Source: Bacteroidales bacterium (GTDB lineage Bacteria; Bacteroidota; Bacteroidia; Bacteroidales; ML635J-15). From it: a stretch of DNA of 5,091 bases. The stretch spans positions 1 through 5,091 of the forward strand of contig SLSH01000219.1 in assembly GCA_007130555.1 (NCBI GenBank), read 5' to 3'. The translations under genes and the position numbers were made by a program. This document shows positions 1 through 5,091 of the stretch, piece after piece (position 1 is the stretch's first letter; the number at the start of each line of letters is the position of its first letter). Below the pieces are notes generated by a model, which was not told the origin of the DNA, ran no database searches, and saw only the letters and a list, made by a program, of their open reading frames with translations.

Positions 1-1101
1 CACCCGATCTCCGTCGTTGAGGTCGAGTTCGTTGTCCGAGAAGCGGCTGCGCATGCGTATGCCTTCGCTTACGGTCTCTCCGTTGACGCTGATCTCGTAC
101 TCGTAGCGTGCGATGTACGTCATCTCGTCTCGTGCTACGACTATGAATTCGACGCCGTTAGGTCTGTTGAGCACGCTCGTGTTCTGCGTGTTCGGGTCGC
201 GGATGGTTACGCTTTCGATCTCAGGTGGTGTTCGGTCGACGGTAAAGCGCAGATCCGCGGTTCCGTTCGTCGACAGGCCGCTTACCACGTATTCGCAGAG
301 AGCGCTGTAGCGCATGCGTTCGCCTTCGATGAGGTTGAGGTCGCGTTCGTAGACGGTTCCTTGGGCAAGCGTCATCTCGCGTTGGTCGAATGCGGCGAGC
401 CGATCGTAACACGCTTCTGCTTGGATGGATCGCGCGTCGACGACGCTCGTGATCGACTCTTCGCTGTAGATGCGATCTGCTGTTGGTACGACGATGCGCG
501 GTGATGGCTTCGCATCAGGGTCTGCTTTGAACGTCGCGTGGGTCGTTCCGCTCGTGCGTCCGTTCTTGCCCATACAATCGACGTAGAGCCGGTATGTTCC
601 GGCTTCTTTGAATCCGAATTCTTCGTTCTGAACGTTGCGATATGCGCTCTCGTCACGGTCGGTTTGGTAGTCTTTGCCCAAATAATCGCTCATCTGGTTG
701 TATGGTTGGTTCGTCTCGCTCACCCTGCAGATGACAGGGACATCGTTCGTGCTTCGAGCGGTGAACGTCGTTGCATACACGCTCCCTTGTGAGGTGACGC
801 TCTTTCGTCCTTCGATATCCGGGTTCGCTTGGAATATGATCTCGGGTTTTCTCGGATCGTGCCTGAAGGTGAACAGATTCCACTCCTTCGTCTCGTCACT
901 CTCGCATGAGACGTTGATCGATGGTGTGTTCGTCACGTCGAAGCGTTCGATCGTATGGGTGCGTCCTTCTCGTCCCTCTTCGAACTCGTAGTTTCCGTTG
1001 CCGTCCGACCACGTACAGATCATCGTTTCGGTCGTGTTGATGACGACGCGTGTTTCTTTGGTTGCTGATACGCCGAAGGTCGGTTCGACAAGGGTGATCG
1101 T
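1..1101 (-). other. Second run of Ig-like domains, residues about 1106-1472, continuing off window
   Basis: Three complete units (1106-1187, 1188-1299, 1300-1394) and the start of a fourth are visible. The first begins TITLVEPTFG, a typical first strand of surface Ig-like repeats. Each complete unit has one Cys pair: C1134/C1171, C1230/C1281 and C1336/C1374. Junctions read FTFRHDPRKPE, FKADPDAKP and FTVDRTPPEI. Four sequons (N1127, N1168, N1384, N1412) lie here. The last unit, with strands GVEFIVVARDE and YEYEISVNGE, is cut at base 1. Confidence 0.6.
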
Positions 1102-4100
1102 GCACGCGCCACACACGCCGCCGCAATCAACCCCGGTCTCTCCTCGATCCGCGTCCATAACGCCGTTGGTGCAGTGAGCGTAGCCACACACGCCTGCTTC
1201 GGTGCAGATCGTCTGTTCGCCGCCCGCACAGTCGTTGTCCTCGATACAGGTATCGCCGATGTCGCACGTAGCCCCGCAGTCTCCACCACAGATCTCGCCC
1301 GTATCACACGGGTCTGGGAGGTTGATGATGAGCCGGTTCGAGGTGGTTACGTTCGAATTGCCTGCCTTGTCAACTGCTCGTGCTCGTACGCGGTATTCGG
1401 TTTGGTCTTCGAGGGGGAAGTCGAACTGTACGGTTCGCGATCCGTCCGTTCCGAGATCGGTGAGGACGCCTTCTTTGATCTTCGTCCACTCGGTCGAATC
1501 GTTCGTCCGCTCGATGTCGTAGGCGAGCGATTGTACGCCTCCATCGTCTTCGTAGTCGAATCGCACGAACGTGTTCGTCGGCAGCGGTGGTTCAGTGATC
1601 TCGATGCGGCTCGTACGCGCGTTGATTCGCGCGGTGAGTGATGGTGGGGTGTTGTCGATGGTGAAACTCGTCGTCTGAGTGGTGATGCCGGTGTCTTGAC
1701 CGTCGTCGAAATCTCCTCTACAACGTGCGGTGAGCGTGTAGGTGCCATCGCCCTCGTACCAGTCGTAATCGTCAGGATCGAAGGTTCCGCTCAGATCATC
1801 TCCTCGCAGATCGTTCAATCCGAGTTCGGGAATCGCGCATACCGGGGTCAATCCGCTCGCTCCGGTCGTGATCCGGTATTCGATGAGTGCTGATCGTATC
1901 GTTCCCGTGGGTTTGGTGAACGCGAACCACTCTGCAGCTGGGTCGACGGTGATCGTGATAGGGTACGGTGCTGAATCTTGTCCTACAGCATCCGTGCAGA
2001 TGATCTCGCGTTCGTATACGTCGACGTTTGGGAAGGAGAGGGTGATCGTATGCTCATCTGAGAATTCTGCTGACTCTGCGCTGCCGATCGCACAGGTGGT
2101 GACCTGCTTGGTGTAGACTTCGACGTTCGCCGTGTATCGCCCGTCAGTATCGGCGAATACGATCTCTTGCGGGTATTCGACGCGGACGATGTTCGGGCGG
2201 TCTTCTGAGAGCGGGACGTAGTAGAGTCGCTTGTTCGCATTCGCTTCTCGTCCTCCGTTTTGTTGCGTGCACTTGACATGGAGCCATCCATCCCGGTGCC
2301 TTCTCATATCGATCGTCCACGCACTCCTGTCGCGGGTCATCTCGCTCCATGCGTCGGTAGGCGTGGTTTCTGAGTCGGAGAGTCTGGCTTGGCATAGCGA
2401 TGCGGCTTCTGAGGGTTCTGCTCTCACAGTGAAGTCTCCTCTGATCCCGCCGCGTTCCGGTTCGGTGATCGTCACATAGAAGGGAGGTTCATTGAGGGCG
2501 AACGATACGCTATCGCTTAGGTAGGGTTGGTCGTTTCTCGTCACGATGAGTTGTGCTTCGTAATCGACACCGTATTCGAACGGTCCTTCGAAGCGCTTTT
2601 CGACATCGTTCTGAACCGATATGCTCTTCTCTGCGATCTGTACGACGCCGCTTCCCGGTTCGATCCACGTTCCGGTCACGTAGATGTGATCGTTCCGGTG
2701 TCCCCCGTCGCGTTCGACGAGCCTGATTTCGAGCGAGGGCTGCGGACTCGTCGGGTCGACTGTTGATTCGAGCCGTACGGGACTTGCGATGTTGTATCCG
2801 CGGTCGCGCACGACCGCTGAGAATACCGTCGGCGTAGGCGCATTTCTGATGCCATGGTCTTCGAAGCCGATGGTGAACTCTCCATTCTGCGAGATGTCTG
2901 TTGTGATGTGTTCGTCTGGTGTCGTGCAAGAATCCCATCCTGCGCCGTAGCATACAGAGAACGTGTATCCGCTCAGATCGCTGACGCGATCAGGGTTATC
3001 GACGAGGAACCGATAAACGACGGCTCGTTCATCCCAGTCGATCGTGCGTCTGACGGTGAGTGTGGGTCGAGTCGTATCCTGCTCGCATTCGCCTTGCGCT
3101 CCTCCTTCACAGAGGTGGTTTTGTTTATCTGCGAAGTATGGCGTGGGGCTATCAAGGTATTTTCCGCAATAGTCGTCGCTTCTCCACGAGCAGGTGTAGT
3201 CGTTCGTGCCTGTGTTGATCTGATCGCACGTATCTTCGTTTCCCGAGGTACAGATGGTTCCGATCTCATCGCACGAATCGCCGACCGCGAACCACGTACT
3301 GCTCTGAGCGTGGGTTGTGGGTGTGAGAAGCGGGCTGTAGAGATCTTGGCGTACGATCCCTTCAGGATCGTGCAGGTAGGGGCAGATGGTGAGTGTATCG
3401 TCGGTCGGCTTGCAGATACCATCTCCGAGTCCTCCGCCGGTGTTGACCCACTCGCAATCGAATCCAGGGCAGGTTCCGCATGCTCCGCTCGTTTTGAAAT
3501 CGAAGCATGATATGACAGTAGCACAATCGTAGCATCGGTTGATGCCTGTGCTCGAACGATCGTAATAGCAGACGCTTCCGTCATCATTGAGCGCTTCACA
3601 TGCGCTGCTGCTCGCTACGTTGAGGTACGGGTAGGAGAGTTCGCACGCTCCTTCAACAGCGGTGCATCGCGCTCCGAGCCCGAGGTCTTCGCATCCAGAG
3701 GGGCATTCTCGCTCGCTGTACTGGTTTTGGAGCGTACAGGTCACAACGATATCGCCGTCGCAGAAGCTCGTTGCGCTCGCTCCTTCGCACTTCACGTCGC
3801 CGGTGTTGATAGGCCGGCTCGTCGCTCGTGCGACTTCGGATCCTGCGTTGTCTCTGAGCACAACTCGGTATCGGTAGTTCGTATCCCAATCCGTTTCGGT
3901 GTCGGTGTACTGGTTGATGACTCCGCTCGTCTCGATCGGGTCGAATGCCGCCCCTGCACTCGATCTGCTGAGGCGGACTTCGCTTACTCCGGTGCACAGC
4001 GACCAGCTCACGCGGATGTCTGAAGAGCCGAAGACGTTCTCGACACGTACCTCGAATGATTCTTCGAAATCGTCATCGCATTCGCTCTCTCCGAGAGGAT

Positions 4101-4416
4101 CGTCGCCTCCGAGAGCCGAACACACACTCTCTTCTGTAACATCGTCGTGGAACATTCCGCTTATCTGAGCACAACGGTATTTCGTTTCGAGACTTGCTGA
4201 TCCGGCATCATCAACACAACAACCTTGGATCTCGCAAGAGGGAAATTCAATGAAGTCGCCACATGTTCCTTCCTCGACGTTTCCGCTACAGAGCTCTCGA
4301 AGCACCCCCTCATCGTTGAATTCGATACAGCTCTCCTCGCAACAGTACATTTGTCCGCTCGCGATGCTCATGCCGGCGATAAAGAGGAAGAATATCAGGA
4401 GTATGCGGGTGTTCAT
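1..4416 (-). CDS. Giant secreted Cys-rich multidomain surface protein (FN3/Ig-like), C-terminus off window
   Basis: One reading frame stays open from ATG 4416-4414 to base 1, giving 1,472 codons with no stop and no sign of a frameshift. Residues 1-21 look like a signal peptide, so the product should act outside the cytoplasm. In order follow a Cys-rich head (22-113), an FN3-like domain (117-207), a second Cys-rich block (208-449), Ig-like domains (450-921), another FN3-like domain (922-1034), a short Cys module (1035-1105) and further Ig-like domains to the edge. This layout fits a long cell-surface stalk or adhesin stabilised by disulfides. No catalytic motif was seen. The start is chosen because a GAGGTG ribosome binding site sits five bases upstream, a complete signal peptide follows, and the ATG overlaps the stop of the upstream gene. 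The protein is acidic (about 250 Asp+Glu against 95 Arg and 24 Lys). The membrane anchor or sorting signal, if any, is beyond the window. The frame is certain; the surface role is well supported; the ligand is unknown. Confidence 0.96.
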   Translation of the reverse strand, partial: MNTRILLIFFLFIAGMSIASGQMYCCEESCIEFNDEGVLRELCSGNVEEGTCGDFIEFPSCEIQGCCVDDAGSASLETKYRCAQISGMFHDDVTEESVCSALGGDDPLGESECDDDFEESFEVRVENVFGSSDIRVSWSLCTGVSEVRLSRSSAGAAFDPIETSGVINQYTDTETDWDTNYRYRVVLRDNAGSEVARATSRPINTGDVKCEGASATSFCDGDIVVTCTLQNQYSERECPSGCEDLGLGARCTAVEGACELSYPYLNVASSSACEALNDDGSVCYYDRSSTGINRCYDCATVISCFDFKTSGACGTCPGFDCEWVNTGGGLGDGICKPTDDTLTICPYLHDPEGIVRQDLYSPLLTPTTHAQSSTWFAVGDSCDEIGTICTSGNEDTCDQINTGTNDYTCSWRSDDYCGKYLDSPTPYFADKQNHLCEGGAQGECEQDTTRPTLTVRRTIDWDERAVVYRFLVDNPDRVSDLSGYTFSVCYGAGWDSCTTPDEHITTDISQNGEFTIGFEDHGIRNAPTPTVFSAVVRDRGYNIASPVRLESTVDPTSPQPSLEIRLVERDGGHRNDHIYVTGTWIEPGSGVVQIAEKSISVQNDVEKRFEGPFEYGVDYEAQLIVTRNDQPYLSDSVSFALNEPPFYVTITEPERGGIRGDFTVRAEPSEAASLCQARLSDSETTPTDAWSEMTRDRSAWTIDMRRHRDGWLHVKCTQQNGGREANANKRLYYVPLSEDRPNIVRVEYPQEIVFADTDGRYTANVEVYTKQVTTCAIGSAESAEFSDEHTITLSFPNVDVYEREIICTDAVGQDSAPYPITITVDPAAEWFAFTKPTGTIRSALIEYRITTGASGLTPVCAIPELGLNDLRGDDLSGTFDPDDYDWYEGDGTYTLTARCRGDFDDGQDTGITTQTTSFTIDNTPPSLTARINARTSRIEITEPPLPTNTFVRFDYEDDGGVQSLAYDIERTNDSTEWTKIKEGVLTDLGTDGSRTVQFDFPLEDQTEYRVRARAVDKAGNSNVTTSNRLIINLPDPCDTGEICGGDCGATCDIGDTCIEDNDCAGGEQTICTEAGVCGYAHCTNGVMDADRGETGVDCGGVCGACTITLVEPTFGVSATKETRVVINTTETMICTWSDGNGNYEFEEGREGRTHTIERFDVTNTPSINVSCESDETKEWNLFTFRHDPRKPEIIFQANPDIEGRKSVTSQGSVYATTFTARSTNDVPVICRVSETNQPYNQMSDYLGKDYQTDRDESAYRNVQNEEFGFKEAGTYRLYVDCMGKNGRTSGTTHATFKADPDAKPSPRIVVPTADRIYSEESITSVVDARSIQAEACYDRLAAFDQREMTLAQGTVYERDLNLIEGERMRYSALCEYVVSGLSTNGTADLRFTVDRTPPEIESVTIRDPNTQNTSVLNRPNGVEFIVVARDEMTYIARYEYEISVNGETVSEGIRMRSRFSDNELDLNDGDRV
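1102..1314 (-). other. Compact Cys module with DCGGxCxxC signature, residues 1035-1105
   Basis: Twelve cysteines lie in 71 residues: 1037, 1043, 1047, 1051, 1057, 1063, 1071, 1077, 1082, 1098, 1102 and 1105. The end reads HCTNGVMDADRG, then ETGVDCGGVCGAC. The CxNGxxD...ETxxDCGGxCxxC pattern is known as a recurring module in secreted proteins of several bacteria and DPANN archaea. It sits between the second FN3-like domain and the second Ig-like run and may act as a rigid spacer. The Asp-rich NGVMDAD segment could bind calcium, which is inference. Confidence 0.7.
1315..1653 (-). other. Second FN3-like domain, residues about 922-1034
   Basis: The unit begins right after the FTIDNTPP linker. 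It has the strand FVRFDYEDDGG, a central YDIERTNDSTEW with W977, and the late strand TEYRVRARAVDKAGNSN (1006-1022), which parallels the TNYRYRVVLRDNAG strand of the first FN3-like domain. It contains no cysteine, unlike the neighbouring Ig-like units. Sequons N972-D-S and N1022-V-T are present. Confidence 0.65.
1654..3069 (-). other. First run of Ig-like beta-sandwich domains, residues about 450-921
   Basis: About five units follow one another: 450-552, 553-644, 645-739, 740-825 and 826-921. Boundaries are set by recurring linkers: VDPTSP (553-558), EPPFYVTITEPE (643-654), TITVDP (821-826) and FTIDNTPP (918-925). Units three to five each carry one Cys pair, C675/C716, C775/C807 and C860/C899, as expected for an intradomain disulfide between opposing sheets. 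Units one and two differ: unit one has a close pair, C489/C497, and unit two has none. The fifth unit contains a very acidic loop, FDPDDYDWYEGDGT. Exact boundaries are approximate. Confidence 0.6.
3070..3795 (-). other. Second Cys-rich block, residues 208-449
   Basis: Twenty-four cysteines occur between residues 210 and 444. The densest part is 295-335: C295-x2-C298-x5-C304-x8-C313-x2-C316-x4-C321, then C335. It contains CEWVNTGGGLGDGICKP, a layout I associate from memory with large DPANN archaeal surface proteins. A Cys-free stretch (346-381) splits the block into two sub-blocks. The CxxC spacings could suggest zinc binding, but the block lies downstream of a signal peptide, so disulfides are more likely. 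Confidence 0.6.
3796..4068 (-). other. Fibronectin type III-like domain, residues about 117-207
   Basis: The segment has a beta-sandwich pattern with FN3 hallmarks: an early strand with a core Trp (IRVSW, W138), a hydrophilic middle with FDPIE, and the late strand TNYRYRVVLRDNAG (residues 179-192), whose alternating Tyr residues resemble the FN3 tyrosine corner and F strand. It links the two Cys-rich blocks. A single Cys (C141) lies within it and could pair with a neighbouring block. Confidence 0.65.
4078..4353 (-). other. N-terminal Cys-rich head, residues 22-113
   Basis: Eleven cysteines fall in 92 residues: 25, 26, 30, 43, 52, 61, 66, 67, 82, 99 and 113. The layout is CCEESC near the start, PSCEIQGCC in the middle, and single cysteines after that. 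A CC pair, then PSCE-x-x-GCC, then spaced single Cys resembles the mature N-terminus of large surface proteins that I recall from Woesearchaeota- and Pacearchaeota-type archaea. In a secreted protein these cysteines are most likely disulfide bonded. Family membership is inferred from memory and not from a search. Confidence 0.6.
4354..4416 (-). other. Signal peptide, residues 1-21
   Basis: Residues 1-4 are MNTR, a short N-region with one positive charge. They are followed by a hydrophobic core ILLIFFLFIAGM (5-16) and a small-residue stretch ending A19-S20-G21. Ala at -3 and Gly at -1 fit signal peptidase I cleavage before Gln22. There is no lipobox Cys right after the core; the first cysteines are residues 25 and 26. 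The protein is therefore predicted to be secreted rather than a lipoprotein, but a non-canonical lipobox has not been excluded. Confidence 0.85.
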
Positions 4417-5091
4417 AGGTCCACCTCGTACGTTTCGCCGCCGCTCTCGATCGTGAATCGTACTGGACTAGTGATGCTCGGATAATGGTGTTCTTCACAA
4501 GTGGTTAGTTCAGGGTTATGTAGATCATCGGGATCGACGAGCTGAAGTCCTTCAAGATCAGTGCAGTCGCTGGCACCAGTAGGATCGTCCAAGAATACCG
4601 GTGGCCGTTTTTCGATGATCGTGACGTAGCGGAACGGTTCTTGTCCGAGGAGCGGGCGGTTCGATTCGAGGACGACGATCATATGATTGTTTTGGTGAAG
4701 GTAGGTGTTGATACGATAGTCGCCAGTAGGCGTGAAGCTTGAGATTCTGAACTCAGGTTTCGTGTTCTCTTCTTGGAGTACCCGGCGCAGTACACGGTGG
4801 TATTCTCGGATCGGGATGGGCAGGGTTACGGTGACATCGTGAGGACTACGGTCCGCTTGGGTTGCGCGTGCGCGGATCGTTATCGCACGATCGCTATAGG
4901 TCGCGCCTTGTAGTTCGACCGAACCTCGCTCAAGAACGCGACTGCATCCTTCAATCTCCTCCCCTATCGTTCTGGTGAGTACATCACTCGTGCTCCGTGG
5001 GGGGTCGTTCTCGAATCGGGGGAAGGTGTTGAGCGCGGTTCTCCCCGGACTCCCGAAGTAGTGGTTTTCTTCAGGTCCATCAGAGAATAAC
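4413..5091 (-). CDS. C-terminal part of an unidentified beta-rich protein, probably envelope-associated; start off window
   Basis: The frame is open from the right edge (first full codon at 5090) to TGA at 4415-4413, giving 225 residues. The ATG at 4682 is internal because the frame stays open for 136 codons upstream of it. Visible features are a predicted helical stretch with one Cys (TIGEEIEGCSRVLE), then beta-strand-like segments (AITIRARA, VTVTLPIPI, FRISSF, DYRINTYL, MIVVLES, FRYVTIIEK), a Pro/Asp-rich linker with two Cys, and a final strand ending GGETYEVDL. No membrane helix or sorting signal is visible at the C-terminus. The order 'amphipathic helix with Cys, short strand, VTVTLPIPI strand' recalls, from memory only, a conserved DPANN archaeal protein that has an N-terminal membrane helix and a strand ending in YPL.I. 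That identity is tentative. It is co-directional with the giant surface-protein gene and overlaps it by four bases, so the two are probably co-transcribed and translationally coupled. Confidence 0.92.
   Translation of the reverse strand, partial: LFSDGPEENHYFGSPGRTALNTFPRFENDPPRSTSDVLTRTIGEEIEGCSRVLERGSVELQGATYSDRAITIRARATQADRSPHDVTVTLPIPIREYHRVLRRVLQEENTKPEFRISSFTPTGDYRINTYLHQNNHMIVVLESNRPLLGQEPFRYVTIIEKRPPVFLDDPTGASDCTDLEGLQLVDPDDLHNPELTTCEEHHYPSITSPVRFTIESGGETYEVDL
4422..4427 (-). promoter_or_regulatory. Ribosome binding site GAGGTG for the giant surface-protein gene
   Basis: On the minus strand the sequence reads GAGGTGGACCTATGA. GAGGTG is complementary to the CACCTC core at the 16S rRNA 3' end and lies five bases before the ATG. 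It falls inside the last codons (Glu-Val-Asp-Leu) of the upstream gene. It settles the start of the giant gene and supports reinitiation or coupled translation. No separate promoter could be recognised, as expected for an internal operon gene. Confidence 0.85.

Noticed and set aside
1174..1641. 155-codon plus-strand open frame
   Set aside because: It is antisense to the Cys module and the second FN3-like domain. The minus frame here carries clear domain patterns and conserved Cys spacing, while this frame shows none.
2854..3510. 218-codon plus-strand open frame
   Set aside because: It lies wholly inside and antisense to the giant gene, is codon-aligned with it, has no convincing ribosome binding site, and its translation lacks any recognisable domain. 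Avoidance of TTA, CTA and TCA in the sense strand explains it.
3412..3534. Zinc-ribbon reading of the CxxC pairs at residues 295-335
   Set aside because: The segment follows a signal peptide and sits among many other cysteines, so disulfide bonding outside the cytoplasm is the simpler explanation. Zinc binding is not excluded.
2973..3599. 208-codon minus-strand frame offset from the giant gene
   Set aside because: It overlaps the second Cys-rich block in a different frame. Its product is low-complexity Ser/Thr/Ala/Arg-rich with no signal or domain, typical of an off-frame shadow.
4369..4371. Met16 as an alternative start of the giant gene
   Set aside because: Starting there would remove the charged N-region and most of the hydrophobic core of the signal peptide, and would lose the well-placed GAGGTG site and the ATGA overlap.
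4413..4682. ATG at 4682 as the start of an 89-residue gene
   Set aside because: The same frame is open for 136 more codons to the right edge and encodes continuous beta-rich protein, so this ATG is an internal methionine.
1..5091. Search for tRNA, rRNA, CRISPR array, insertion sequence ends or terminator hairpins
   Set aside because: The window is continuously coding on the minus strand. No regularly spaced repeats, tRNA-like folds, inverted terminal repeats or T-tracts after hairpins were seen by eye.

Overview
The window is coding on the minus strand from end to end. I found no RNA gene, mobile element, CRISPR array, terminator or gene-free stretch. Two genes are present and both are cut by the window edges. 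(1) At the right edge is the last ~225 codons of a protein whose start lies beyond base 5091; its TGA stop is at 4415-4413. (2) Its stop overlaps the start of a giant gene by four bases (ATGA, 4416-4413). That second frame runs from ATG 4416 to base 1 without a stop, giving at least 1,472 residues with the C-terminus off the left edge. I translated every codon of both frames by hand.

The giant protein is a secreted, cysteine-rich, multidomain surface protein. In order it has: a signal peptide (residues 1-21), a Cys-rich head (22-113, 11 Cys), a fibronectin-III-like domain (about 117-207), a second Cys-rich block (208-449, 24 Cys), a run of Ig-like beta-sandwiches (about 450-921), a second FN3-like domain (about 922-1034), a short Cys-rich module with a CxNGVxD...DCGGxCxxC signature (1035-1105), and a second Ig-like run (1106 to the window edge). 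Six of the Ig-like units carry one Cys pair 32-51 residues apart, and several units end in a recurring F-x-[VI]-D-x-x-x-P type junction. The upstream protein fragment is beta-rich in its second half and is not firmly identified.

Organism: the window has no marker gene. Features that suggest an archaeon of the DPANN type (Woesearchaeota/Pacearchaeota-like) are the Cys-rich head, the DCGGxCxxC module, the 'TITLVEP'/'FTIDNTPP'-style Ig linkers and a GAGGTG ribosome binding site. GC is about 50-55% by eye. The protein is strongly acidic and nearly lysine-free (about 250 Asp+Glu, 95 Arg, 24 Lys), and GATC is about threefold over-represented. This placement is inference and needs a database search. 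The best reading of the locus is a translationally coupled pair encoding envelope or extracellular proteins: the upstream protein, then a long disulfide-stabilised stalk or adhesin. No enzymatic domain is visible.
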